Part shown: positions 1-12,386 of the stretch, piece after piece
Layout: every line of letters starts with the position of its first letter
How positions within the stretch are numbered: position 1 is the first letter of the stretch
Origin: Casuarina equisetifolia
Lineage: Eukaryota; Streptophyta; Magnoliopsida; Fagales; Casuarinaceae
DNA: 64,000 nt
Reading direction: 5' to 3'
NCBI GenBank assembly: GCA_028551475.1
Contig: CM052361.1
Span: 24,627,491-24,691,490 of the forward strand
The notes under the pieces: model-generated
The model's database searches: none
What the model saw: the letters and a program-made list of their open reading frames with translations, nothing else
What the model was told of the DNA's origin: nothing
Translations under genes and position numbers: made by a program

Positions 1-538
1 AACTTCAGATATTCATCAGTGTCAAATCCTTATTCATAGATTAGCTTTTCTTAAATAGAAAAAGTAAAGCTAGGGTTTCAAATGTTCAAACCTAAAAAAT
101 GTAGCTTTTTTCCCATTAGAACAGCAAATTAACCTTCAAATCAACTTCATATCTTCATTCTAAATCACAAATCTAACCGTTCTAACACCGGTCTTTTCAA
201 GAATCCTCCCATTAAGGACTTGGTTACCAGCGGTGTTGTTTCTCCATCTCTCTTTCTTTTCAATTGGCTTTCGTTCATCTTAGGGCATCGCATGTGAGCA
301 GCTTAAGTGAGACATTGCCTAAATGTTTCATTTTGATACAAACTGGGCTTATTTAACTAATGAGCAGTGACCTCATAAGCGAGCCATGAAGCGGGCCAAG
401 GGTAAGTATAATAAGCAGGCCGAGAGTGAATGTAATGAGCAAGCTGAGAGTGTTATGTAATGAGCATGCCAAGAGCATATAATATAAGTTCTTGGTAGAA
501 CCATAGTTTGCTCCAATAGTAGTCTATTGAAAATCATG
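1..538 (-). repeat. Remnant of a Copia-type LTR, reverse orientation
   Basis: This stretch resembles, in the same orientation, the middle of the reverse solo LTR at about 13430-14000: both have an 'agggttt' stretch, then 'ccgttctaa', then a 'taagtgagac' segment. It also holds about four degenerate copies of a unit near 26 bp built on 'taatgagcaagctgagag' (about 380-478). It is probably a fragment of the same LTR family, cut by the window edge. No gene is visible in it. Confidence 0.5.
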
Positions 539-3475
539 TGTTGATATATTTTGTTGAGAAAAATTTTACTTGTGAATAATTTTACATATGATAATATCTT
601 TATGTGCATACATTGAATACTAAATGAAGTAAAAGGTGTGTAAATTATAATATCAACTAATGATATTATAAAGTAGCCGGTTTCCTATATTTCATTATCA
701 AACATCACATATAAAGTTTGGTTAAATATTTTCATGTGATTTAATGAATAAAAATATAAGTAATTATATTAAAAAAATGATACTTTACTAAATATGCTTG
801 TAGGTACATGGAGGACCAAAGAATATATTATAAAAGAAAAATTCATAATATAAGGTTCTATGTGACCAAGCTTACTTTCTACTGGACTGAGCCTAGATAA
901 TTCATGTTGGATTGAGCTCATTCTCTGTTGGATTGAGTCTAAACTATTCATGCTCGACCAAACATAAATAACTCTGATGGACCGAGCTTACTCCTTTAAT
1001 GGACCAAGCATAAATAACTCTGATGGACCAAGCCTAAACTGATCCATGGTGTGAAGGTGTGAAACACAGTCGTTTCACTTAAACCTGAAACCGACCAATT
1101 GAAGCCCTAGCCTCCTCACCGAGCTGTTCTCTTTCACTTCTCTCTATCATCAACTTTCCAATGAGAAGAAATCTGAGGTGATGGAAATGTTAGAACTACT
1201 TTGAAAAACCTTAATCACTGGCTGCACTGTTGATTGATGTAGCATTTGTCAAGTCTCAACATTTTAGCTCCAACTGGTAGCTCAGGTTTGAATGAAACCC
1301 TAGAAAGCTTATTTACTTGATATCTTATATCAAATAAGGGTGAAGAAAGTTCTTTTGTGTGATCTTTGATAATATTGTGTTGAGAAATCAAGTTTGTGCT
1401 TAAGTCTTGTAGAGAGATCATACCTAAAGATATTCTTCATCAATCTTCAAATCAATTGTGTATCTTCAATGATATTCCTTCAAACTAATACTCTTGTGAA
1501 TATTCACTGTTAGATTAATTCTTTTATGTGCTAATCAAGCTTTAGTTATTATATGCACATAAACCTCTTTGTAAATCTGAAACCCTAACTTTGTGGTCTT
1601 AGAGCACATGAGTTTAACAAAGTATCCTCTTGCTTCACCACTAAAGAGATTTGGGATAAATTAAAAGTCATCTATGAAGGAACTAAAAAGGTAGAGTCTT
1701 CTAAAGTCACTATGCTTACACATAATTATGAATTATTTGTTATGAAAGATTCTGAAACTATTAATGACATGTTTGGTAGATTTACTGAAATTATTTATGA
1801 GTTTAAATTGTTAGGAAAAACCTATACAAATGAGAAAATGGTAAGAAAGATGTTAGTATCCCTACCCAAAAGTTGGGATCCTAAGAAGATGGCCATAGAA
1901 GAAGCTTATAACCTAGATGTGCTGACCTTAGATGACTTGCTAGGTTCCCCTAAAACTCATGAAATGCAACTTATGAGAAGAGAAAAAAAAAAAAAAAAAA
2001 GGAAAACATAGGATCACTTGCACTTAAAGTAGAAGTTGAAAAGGTCGAAATGGAAGAGTCAAAAAATGATGAAATAGCTCTTATAGCTAGGAGATTTGGA
2101 AAATTTCTAAGAAGAGGATTAAGTAAAAACATAGGGCAAACTAGGAGAAAAGAATCAAATGAACTTAGGGAGAATATGTGTTATGAATGTAGAAAACTGG
2201 GACACATCAAGATTAATTGTCCGATGGTCAAGAAGAGAAATAGCAGGAACAAAAAGAAAGCTATAATTGCTACCTGGGATGATGAAAACTCCTCATCTGA
2301 TGAAGAAACTCAAGAAGAAGTTGCACATCTATGCCTAACTATAACAACAACTCTCAAGGAAGATAATAATGAGGTAAATAATTCTAAATTGTTTTTTCAA
2401 ATAAACACTGGGATAGAAACTGTATTTTCTGATTTAGTTGAGTATGCAAATAGATTAAAAGATAAATACAAAAAGTTAAAAGCAAAAAATAAATCTAAAA
2501 AATAGAAAATATTGACTTCTGTACATGCTAATTAAAATGTTTTAACTAATGTACATAATAAACAAAGCATAGAAACTGTGACATGTAAAGATAAAGCTAA
2601 AAGAAAAAATACTTCAATTTCAATACATGATAACATTAGTATTCCTGCTAATGCATATATGAAGTATGATGCTTGCATTAGTGATATATATGATAAACAA
2701 AATAAATCTGAATACATGAACATAGAAACATAAACTTTCTATGATATCAATGCATGTTCTAATGTTAAAATACATGTTGAAAATCTTAAAAGTAGAGTTC
2801 TTGAGCTAGAAAAAGAAAATGGTAATTTGAAATCAAAACTTAATGCAACTAATCTGCTACTAAAGAAATTCATGAAGGGTAATGGCATGTTAGATAAGAT
2901 TTTAAACTCTCAAAGAGGAATATATGATAAAGTGGGACTAGGATATAAATTGAATAATAGATCAAAATCATTTACTCATTTTTTTAAAGAAAAAAAATGT
3001 TCAATTCCGCTGCATAATGATAAATATTCTTTTTGCAATTATATTGGTCATAATTTTGATAAATGTCCCATAAGACTTAGAAAGGCTTACAAAGTAAAGA
3101 AAGAGGTATATGTTGAACAACCACCTAGATTTACGGATTTGATTCACTCAAATCATGTTTTTAAACTGTCAAAAGCTTTATATGGTTTAAAACAAGCTCC
3201 ACGGGCATGGTATGATAAACTAAGCTCTTTCTTGATTGATAATGGTTTTAGAAAAGGGAAAGTGGACAACACTTTATTTATAAAGAACAAAGAAAAAAAA
3301 ATTTTAATTGTTCAAATATATGTTGATGACATTGTGTTTGGTTCTACAAATTCTACACTATGTAAAGAATTTGCTGCATGCATGCAAAGTGAATTTGAAA
3401 TAAGCATGATGGGTGAGTTAACATACTTTCTTGGATTGCAAATCAAACAAACAAACAAAGGAACTTTTATGAGTC

Positions 3476-4690
3476 TGATAACTCTATTTTTATAAAGTTA
3501 TTTTACCTATTTTAGGTAAAAAAATAACTTTAATAATTGTGAAAAAATATTTGAACTCCTCTTTATTTACCTAAATTTATCTTTTTTTATGTAGCACAAG
3601 AAGGCAAGGAAAAAAGGAATGAACATAAAGAACCTGATACTTATTGTGTGGCAAAATCATAATATCAAGATCAAGAGAGTCCAGATGGGCTTGGATGATT
3701 GTTATTAGATCTTCTATTGTTGTTGGGTTTTTAATTTATTTAGAAAACCCAGTCATGTTAGGAATTCAAATCTCAATTAATTTAGGAGTTCAAAACCATT
3801 GTTTTAGATCTCCAAAACCTAGTTCTACTAGGATAGGAGATAAGTCTAAACCTAAACCTTATTTAAGAGAAAAGAATAGGCAAAAGAAAGGGAGGAGGAA
3901 ATTGAGCATAACTTAAGGTTTTCTTGAAGAAAAGACAAAAAGGGTGACAAACTTCTTGTTCTTGGATTCAAGATGTCTTTTTTAATTCCTATTATTATTC
4001 TTTCTTATTCTTTCTTTATGTTTTAGTTTACTTTTGTTAGAACTATGATGTAAACCTAATTATGATAGTATAAATGTTATGATTAGTATGTTTTGCAAGA
4101 TATTTTATTTATGTGAAGTTACATATTACTGTGTTTAATGCTTTTAAGTGATTAGCTACCACTTAAATGATATGATTTGCATGTTTGAGACCAACAAGAG
4201 ATAATATGCAATTGCTTCTTGTAATGTGTAACCATAAATTAAATATGGATAAACATATACCATATTGTTTGTGTGGCTTTTGGTATAAACTGGAAATGTT
4301 CATAGATCCTAATGCATTTGATTTGTTTCAATTCACATATAGAGATATAGTGAATTAATGAACTAAGTAAGTTTGCTACACCTAAACATAGGATAGTAAA
4401 TAAATTAGGAAGTTCCGTCATCACATAAATATTATCCCTCTTACAAGCATAAATAATTAATATTAATACCTAGTAATTATGGTGAAATCATATGCTCTAA
4501 CATATTTCTTGTATTTAGTTTTCATAGATTTAGTTAGTTAATCTATCATCTATCAATTTGATTTGCTAGATAAATTCTAGGAGTTGTTCACCGTTAGTAA
4601 TTAATTGGTCTAATAATTACCAATCTCTGTGAAACGATATCTTTCTCATCATTATATTACTTGTTTGACATGTTCACTTGCATATAAATT
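3476..4690. mobile_element. Probable LTR-derived insertion inside the Copia pol region
   Basis: Between RT sequence ending near 3475 and RT sequence resuming near 4690 lie about 1.2 kb of non-coding DNA that does not belong to the Copia element. It begins TGATAACTC. Its right end has 'tctctgtgaaacgatat' followed by 'attacttgtttgac' and 'cacttgcata', which resembles the LTR ends of plant Ty3/gypsy elements (Athila/Tat group) as I recall them. A solo LTR or LTR-derived short element is the likely explanation. I could not define a clean target duplication. Confidence 0.4.
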
Positions 4691-5984
4691 TCACCAAACA
4701 AAATACACAAATGAATTACTCAAGAAATACAAGATGCATAACTCTAAACCAATGAACACACCTATGAGCACCTCTTTATCATTATCTAATGATGAAGATG
4801 GAATTAGCATAGACACTAAATCATATCATGGAATGATTGGTTCTTTGCTATATTTAACAGCATCTAGACCAAATATCATGTTTAGTGTGTGCTTGTGTGC
4901 TAGGTATCAATCCAATCATAAAGAACAGCACCTATTCACTGTCAAAAGAATCTTTAGATACCTTAGAGACACGGTTTCCTTAGGAATCTGGTATCCTAGA
5001 GATACAACTTTGAATGTGCATGCCTTTAGTGATTCAGATTATGCTAGCTGCAAATTAGATAGGAAGAGTACGAGTGGTAGATGTCACTATCTCATAAACA
5101 TGCTTATCTTTTGGTACTCCAAGAAACAAAATTGTGTAGCTCTTTCCTCCACTGAAGCCGAATATATAGCTGCTACTAGTAGTTATGCTTGAATCTTGTG
5201 GATGAAACAACAATTAGAGGATTATGGCATATTATCACATAAAGTTCCATTAAAATGTGATAACACCAATGCAATTAATCTCACTAAGAATCTTATCAAG
5301 CACTTTAAAACTAAACACATAGAAATTAGACATCATTTCATTAAAGATCATGTACAAAAAGGAGATGTTGTACTTGAATTTGTGAGTTCTGGTCAACAAA
5401 TTGTTGATATCCTTACCAAACCTTTATCTAAAGAAAGGTTTTATGCTCTTAGAAGAGAACTTGGAATGTTATTCCCTGAAAATATTTGAACTCTCTGTTA
5501 CTACCATTTCTCTGCTCTTTTACTATTACACAAATTGCTCGGTTTAAGGGGGAGCAACTCTAATTCTACTCCAATAGCACCCGGTTAGTACCCTAAATTT
5601 ATCCTTGCTGGTTTACTTACTGCTCACTTTTATATTCTGTCCTGATTACTTGCATGTTCATCTTTTTACTTATGACAAAAAAAGGGAAAGAATAGTTTGC
5701 GCATATAAAGTCTCATTTCTGACTCTATAAGTGCAGAATGTGGGATATCTCTTTAACACCCCTAATTGCAACCTCACTTGTTCTATGATGTTCAAAATCT
5801 ATTAGATACATGTATAGGACTTGCTTGCTGATTCTAATCACATGAATAGTAAATATCATGAATCAAATTGTGTGATGATCAACTTTTGCAATGCCCAGTT
5901 AGGTTCTCATGAAAAACATGATTAATATTTGGTGACATGTGCCATACTATTGAGATATTTTGTCACCATCAAAAAGGGAGAGAT

Positions 5985-7620
5985 TGTTGGAAAATAAGGA
6001 TTTTGTTGTTACTAAAATATATTGGTAAATATAATTCTTGAAATATGTTTTTTATAGGTACAAAAATAAATTATAGGATGTAAAAGGTGTAAAAATTATA
6101 ATATCAATTAATGATATTATAAAGTAATCAGGTTCCTACATTCTTTCATAAAACATATTCCTAAAGTTTTTTTAAAAAAATATATATGTGTATAATGCCA
6201 AAAATATATTTAAATATTTTATTAAGAAAAATGATACTTGGCTTTATGCACTTGTAGGAACATGAGGAGCCTTGATTCTAGCTTGATTTTAATTCAAGCT
6301 AAGATACATGTTACACCAAAATGTGAACTTTATAAAAGCTCATATTACTGGATCGTGCTTAAATTATTGGACTATGTTTTGATTACTGGACCTTGCTGAT
6401 ATCGGACTGTAATATTGGTTGGACTTTACGCTACTTGACCGTTGATCCATGACACGGCCCACATCTAATGAAGGAGGCCTACCCAAGTTCGCTACGGCGT
6501 CGTCTCACTTACCAAAGGCACATTCACTACAACATCATCTCACTTACCATAGTTGCATTCCCTACGGCGTCGCCTCACTTACCAGAAGCGCGTTCACTAC
6601 GGTGTCGTCTCACTTATCAGAGACGCACATAAAAGGAATCTCAATCATATGCCCTAGCTGCTACCCTTCAAAGTAAAACATGTCTCTGGTGACACCTTTG
6701 TTCTCTCAAGCACCGAGACCTCAACGGGAGGATTTTGGAGGAGACTGGATGTTAGAATAGTCGGATTGAAGCTCTGAGAAGTGATATAAGGTCAATTTGA
6801 TGGATGGTTCACTATTCCTAATGGGAAGAAGGCTATGGTTCAGGTTTGATCTAAAAAGCCCTAGATTGTTTCTATATTTAAATGGGTTGCATGCATGAAG
6901 AGATGGATTGATGATCTACAACCATTTGAAATGTTCTCTTTACAAATGAAACAATCTTTTGAGCCCACTCATTACTTGATTCAAGTTCACTCATCTCTCG
7001 GTGACTCACAAAGGTTAGGTGATATTTGGTTGTTTGGCTTATTCTTCGATTATCTAATTGATTATAGCTTGTATAATATTATTTGTGTGTTAATTACACT
7101 TGAAAATATTCATTGCACATAAATATTAAGAAAAATCTGAAACCTTAATTTACTGAAATTGGGGATTTCATGATAGGAGCTTTGAACTTTGTTATCTATA
7201 CTTGAATAGCTCCTCTAATTAGTGATATCCCTCAAACTATCATATTATTTGGGGATTTGCTATTGTACATGATCTTTTAATCATAACTCATATTCAGACT
7301 TGAGAATTTCTTTAAGAAGGAATTATTTGAATTAGGGAGAACGTGTTCTCCTAATCTGGTTGAGTAAAGGAGACTTTAATCAGTTGGATTAAAGGAGAAA
7401 AGGGTGGACGTAGGACTCAAGGATTGAGTACAAAACTACCGTGGTAAATTTAATCTTTGCTCTCTTGCTCTTTATGATTTGAATAACTCTGGATGTTTGC
7501 TGCTTATTAATCTATTAATTGCTTACTTAATTGGATTAAATTTTTTTACTACAAACAAAGGTATATTATTGTTAGTTTAACAATTCAACCCCTCTTCTTA
7601 TTAAGCCATAAAACCCAACA
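5985..7620 (+). repeat. 3' LTR of the SIRE-type Copia element
   Basis: Begins TGTTGG directly after a purine-rich tract and ends CCAACA at 7620. The same LTR family recurs as the solo LTR at 12726-14368 (minus) and as the two arms at 12006-12193 and about 20970-21727. Shared blocks include 'aaaaggtgt' followed by 'aattataatatcaatta' near the start and 'ctcaaggattgagt' near the end. Internal tandem repeats (6492-6631) lie in its middle. Confidence 0.85.
6492..6631. repeat. Four 35-bp tandem repeats inside the LTR
   Basis: Copies start at 6492, 6527, 6562 and 6597, an exact 35-bp period. Each begins with a form of 'ctacggcgtcgtctcactta'. The solo LTR at 12726-14368 carries a related but less regular array (about 13690-13860, reverse), so the array belongs to the LTR family and varies between copies. 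Confidence 0.85.
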
Positions 7621-7699
7621 AAAAAATGCCATCTTTAATATCTCAATTTTCTCCATCTTTTCATATTCATCAACCCCACCAATAATTATTCTCTACTAA

Positions 7700-8350
7700 T
7701 CACAATTTCCTTTACCCTATTCATCTGACCAAACAGCCTCCAACATAAATAATTTATGCTTACACTTATGCCTCAGCATATAATGGTCATTATAATGAAA
7801 CCATAAGCCCCTATTGTGCCTCTCTTCCATTTCAGCCGAGGTAAATCTCCTTATAGGTAGGGAATTTTTTTCTACAAGAGACAGCTCTCCCCCACCCTTT
7901 CGAGCAAAGATTCTATTTGCCAACTTCCACTATGTGTTTCTACCTTTATAAATGATAGAATACTTAAGAGACTGTTTTAGGTTCATCAACCCACTAATAA
8001 ACCCATCAATTGCCTACTGAATAGTTAAGAGTCCAACTTGCATTAATAAATTCATGTATTCCTCATAGTATTTTTCTAGAGAGCCTGTTTGCATCAATTT
8101 AGTCAATTCCCCAAAAGCATGTTCATCACGAAAAAAGCCATACCTTTTAAAGAGTCCTTGCTGCAACCTCTCCCATGTTAGTGTGCATCCAAATCTTTCC
8201 AACTCCATTTTATAACCTTACAACCAATGCACGGCCTAGCCTTTCATGTTCTAAGAGGTTACGCAAACTTTTTTCACTATCAGAAAGGCCATGAAATTCA
8301 TAGAACTTTGTTACTTTAAAGATCTAGGACAATGGCTCCTCCTCTCTACT
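7700..8350 (-). mobile_element. Ty3/gypsy gag fragment
   Basis: Minus-strand pieces resemble plant Ty3/gypsy gag. One (8014-8208) has WERLQQGLFKRYG followed by FGELTKLMQTGS, the usual retrotransposon gag pattern. The next (7717-7923) has LPIRRFTSAEMEERHNRGL followed by a degenerate knuckle region and LFMLE, the usual gag to protease junction. Only this part of the element is recognisable. It is broken in several places and old. Limits are approximate. Confidence 0.7.
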
Positions 8351-11300
8351 AAAATAGGGAAAATCAAATGAGGTAATTTTTAGGGTGTTGTGGGCAACTT
8401 AAGACCTAGTGTTATGGTTGTCAAGCATGAAATCCATGAGGGGATTCAAAGGGGAACATCTTTACGGCCAATTGTGGAAGAAAATAGCACATATGGAGGA
8501 AGATTAAGCTTAAACTGAGAGCCTTAACCAGGATTACACTAAGAATTCTAAATAGTCCTCCCACATCAATGTGCAAGTTAAAAAAGGCTTTCCCTACTAC
8601 GTTGGATCAGCTATTTTATAGAATCATAAATTCTACCCAACTATTAAGCCCAACCCAAATGCACTTCTTACAAACCCAACATATAATACGCATCTTACAA
8701 GCCTACTCTTTCTTACACTAAGTAACTAGATATGTTCCTATCCTTTAATTACCTATCAATAATAGTATGGTAACTTAGCAACAGAAGGATCCTATCGTCA
8801 AAAACTTTATTGTGTTGCATGAGGAAAAGCCTCCTCATTTGGAACATGATTACCTAAAGACTTTGAAACTTTAAGTGTTGTTTTGAGTAATTCAAGAAAT
8901 GCTTTAAAAGGGAGATGACAAGTGCCTTAGTTAACCATAGAGTTAAGAACCAATATGGTTGGAAACAACAGCTTTTAGGTTGGTTTTTGCCCCATCCAAT
9001 GTTTGCAAGGTCATCAGGGGACCCACTATAAGATAATGCATAAGAATTTCTCTCTTGAAGTTTCTTCATTTGACATGATATTCAAGTGTACATGAACTAT
9101 TATCCCCCTCAAGCTCTAACACATACTATTCATTCCATAAAAAAAAACCCAACAAGAGTGACATGTTCAAGTTGCCTTTGACATTTTACGGGTGATATAT
9201 AATTTGACATTTCACAAAAAAAAAAAGTTGCCTTTGACATATCTGTTGCATCATGAAATTTTACCATTATTTTGGTTGCATAAACACATTAGTTTCCTGT
9301 AAGTAATGCTTGTAAGCTGTTTCCTTAAAGCATCATTGTCCTTTCTTCGGTACTACCTTTTTCTTTCCAGGGGTTGGGATGTATAATAACCTTTTTTTTT
9401 AGGATGCCCGAGAATAACTCCTAGGTCAATTAAGGATCAAATGTTGGAACCTCATTCGTAAAGAGAGGGTAATTGAATTGATAGAGAAATTCATAGACCT
9501 AGGTGGGATAGGAGAATTGATAAAAGGAATAGAGATGATGATGGAGATCATACTAAGAAATAGAAAATTTCTGTATGGGATTAAAGCTAAAAAATCTAAT
9601 TGTCTGCCACATCACCCATGCTAGTTAATACAAACATGTCAACATCATATAATCCACGTGGCTAGCCCTGTTAATAAACAAGACCAAGTTAGCCTACATG
9701 ATGCTAGCTCCACGTGTCGTGTCTTTTGTTTCCAAAAATTCCACTAAGTCACCGATGTAACTTATTGGAATTCTAGCATCAAAAACTCGAGTTAGACATA
9801 ACACATTATGTAGAGTCAAATTGTGGCCCCTTTTACTACAATCAATTCTAGAAAGGAAAGAAGTCTTCCTCACCAGCCATGGTTTCTTCAAAGATTTAAA
9901 AAATTTCCATTCAGCAAAGATCTACAAAATTTGAAACAGTTTTTAATTAATTTATGCATGATTCATTATGAATTTTTCCATCCATGTATAAACATTTGTT
10001 TGCCTATAAAAGTAGGCTTTCTTGTACAATTTTGATTATCCAATTTGAGTGGAATACAAACTGTTCATAATTTTTCATGTAAGGTTTTCGAGCTTCTGCT
10101 TGTTGTTCAAATTGGTTCAAGAATACTAAGAATTTCTTGAAATTCTTAGGTTCTATCTATTGGGTTCGTTCTTGAAAGTAATGCAAAATCTTTTACTTTG
10201 TGGGCCTTTGCATGCTTTGATGGCTTCACTTTCCATTTGGCTTGCATAAGTTACGGGTTGCTCCATGACTTTCCCATGAGTTTTTTGGCAAGTCCATTAT
10301 GTTTTCTCAACTTTGTAGCCTTCTAGTTTGCATATGTTAACTTGAGTTTTTAAACATGTTTTAGTTTATGCTAAATGTAAAAATGGGTCCAAGCCTAACA
10401 AACTCATGAGTAAAGGTAAGAGATAGCTCACACCTTATAAGACATAAAGTGTTGGGTCTCCATTCCAATGTGGGACTGGCACTCTCAACACAAAAAAACA
10501 ACTATAATGAATATTTTACTGAGCAAATCTTTGAAGTTACAATCTATTACCTTATAAGTTACAATCTACCCTATCTAGATAAAAGAAGAAGATTGAAACA
10601 AACAAAAAAAAGGAAGAAGCAAATTTAACCGCATCTAAGTAAATTCCAATGTGTTTTACGTTGTTACTAGACAATTGTGCATTTTTCCTTAAACCAAACA
10701 AGTTTACCTTTGGAAACAGAAGACTTGTTCTACAGAAGCATTCTTCTTAGGTCTCTACATACTTTTTGACTTGGAATTGCTAAGAATATGGGCAAAAATG
10801 AAAATGCCTTGGTCTTGAGTGGGATAGTAATGACACTTGTTAAAGAATCTTCCCTTTGGCTCTCGCATCTATCAAATAATGGTAGATTAGGATAAAAATA
10901 ACCAAACAAATGTAGCATATTATAAACATAAATCACCAATAAGATGCAAAGGGTAAATTCATGTCTTGTTGGAAGCCAAATTTTGTACTCAAATTTATGG
11001 CTAGAGTTAATAAAAAGGCATATTCATATCCATTTCTTTCAAGTCACTTGAACTTGTTGGAGGAAGAACAAGTTCTAGATTAAAGAATGCCTAGGTTGAT
11101 TTATTAAAAGAGAAACAACAACCAAAAAGATGGAAAAACAAACTCCAAATGAAATACTTTTGAACATATCACGCTACAGTATTTGGAATACTTATTTTAT
11201 AAAATCATTTTTAGAAATTATACAAATGTTTAGACTATACATGATAAATTTTGGAAAGATACTAATTGTCTTGTTTGATCTCATCTCAAATGGTGTAAAA

Positions 11301-12000
11301 TGAATTACGTTGTTGAAACACACAATAAGTGTGAAAAATACTATAACTCATGAAGAAAACAAAATGGTAAGAAAGTTTATGTAAATATATCAATCATTCT
11401 TGGGTATGTATTACGAATATTACATTATCAACTGGTTTTAGATTACCGCTTACATTTGTCTTAGATTTGACCCCCTTGCAATCTATAGTCTAGTTGGGCC
11501 ATGCACACTTCTTTTCATTCCACCAAATGTTAGCCACACCAATGACAATTTGCAGAAAAATGACTTGAACCATTGCCCTGGTAAGGTTCGGCATGATGTG
11601 CATTTTGCCTCAAGCCAAACAATTTTAGCTCAATAATGGACATGTTCTTCACATGCGTACTTTTTAGGTCTCTTTAGCCTAAAGGTAGAAATTTTTCACA
11701 AAAAGTTGTTTGACTTTGATAGAGAAACTGAACTATGTTATTGTAACATTTGCATAAAACATCAAGAATATTAATAAACTGATGAAGAAAACAAACTTTT
11801 GCAAGCAAGTTTATATGCATATATACCAATAATTATAACTAATAAATTTCTAGTCCATCATTCACGAAAAGAACAGTCCAGGGGCTTGGATTTATTTTGG
11901 AAATTTCATCATACTTACATACCTAGATTGATTATCCACATTCCACACACTAGGCAATGAGTTTGACAGCAAAATAGGTTAAATGAGCCAAGACCATAAC
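8351..12000. other. Gene-free, degenerate repeat-rich stretch
   Basis: I see no supportable gene here. The left part (to about 9900) may be more of the Ty3/gypsy fossil or its LTR, since it lies upstream of the gag fragment in that element's direction. Around 10441-10490 there is a 'tccattccaatgtgggact' motif, common in plant dispersed repeats. Segments near 10667-10760 and 11578-11675 look like diverged copies of one another: both have 'gcattttt' or 'gcatttt', then 'ccaaacaa', and end in 'taggtctct'. Confidence 0.5.
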
Positions 12001-12005
12001 AATCA
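12001..12005. repeat. Left target-site duplication (AATCA) of the outer solo LTR
   Basis: AATCA directly precedes the TGTTGG start at 12006. The same five bases follow the CTCAACA end at 21727 (21728-21732). A 5-bp duplication is standard for Copia integration and ties the two separated LTR arms to a single insertion event. Confidence 0.75.
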
Positions 12006-12193
12006 TGTTGGAAAATAAGGGTTTTGTTGTGACAAAATTTATTTGTGAATTATTTATTAAAAAATATTTTTCACTTGTGCAAAAGAAAATCATAGGAAGT
12101 AAAAGGTGTACAAATTATAATATCAATTAATGACATTATAAAGTAGACAAGTTCCTACATTTATTTGTAAAACATCTTTATAAAGTGACCTTT
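12006..12193 (+). repeat. Left arm of the outer solo LTR (Copia, SIRE-type)
   Basis: Starts TGTTGGAAAATAAGG, almost identical to the start of the 3' LTR at 5985, and follows it through the 'aattataatatcaatta' block. It stops at about 12193, where the 3' end of the minus-strand LINE begins. Its other arm is at about 20970-21727. Confidence 0.85.
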
Positions 12194-12386
12194 TAAAAAA
12201 AATGGTACCCTAACAAATTTTATTAATACCAACAAGGCTGGGTGTAATAACCATACCTCGGATAAGTGCAAAAGGCAGGGTATATTCCTAACCCTTAGAA
12301 AACAACAAGTCACTTTCATATTAAATCACCACACATAATTAAAAATAAACACAAAATACATTGGGCAACACATTCACTTAATTCTA

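Larger units (their letters stand above)
539..7620 (+). mobile_element. Old Ty1/copia element, SIRE/Maximus type
   Basis: A broken Copia fossil. Parts in order: a diverged and shortened 5' LTR (about 539-1608); gag remnants (about 1625-2500) with a CCHC zinc knuckle CYECRKLGHIKINC near 2178-2220; reverse transcriptase remnants (about 3130-3475) with KALYGLKQAPRAWYDKL and a YVDD motif; an inserted foreign segment (about 3476-4690); the end of RT and RNase H (about 4690-5489) with SSTEAEYIAA; a polypurine tract just before 5985; and a 3' LTR of about 1636 bp (5985-7620) running from TGTTGG to CCAACA. The zinc-knuckle context and the long LTR with its GGTGGACGTAGG-type motif suggest the SIRE/Maximus lineage. 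The region between 5' LTR and gag is missing, and protease and integrase are not recognisable. Many breaks (more than ten) and poor LTR agreement suggest an old insertion. No shared target duplication was found at its outer ends. Confidence 0.85.
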
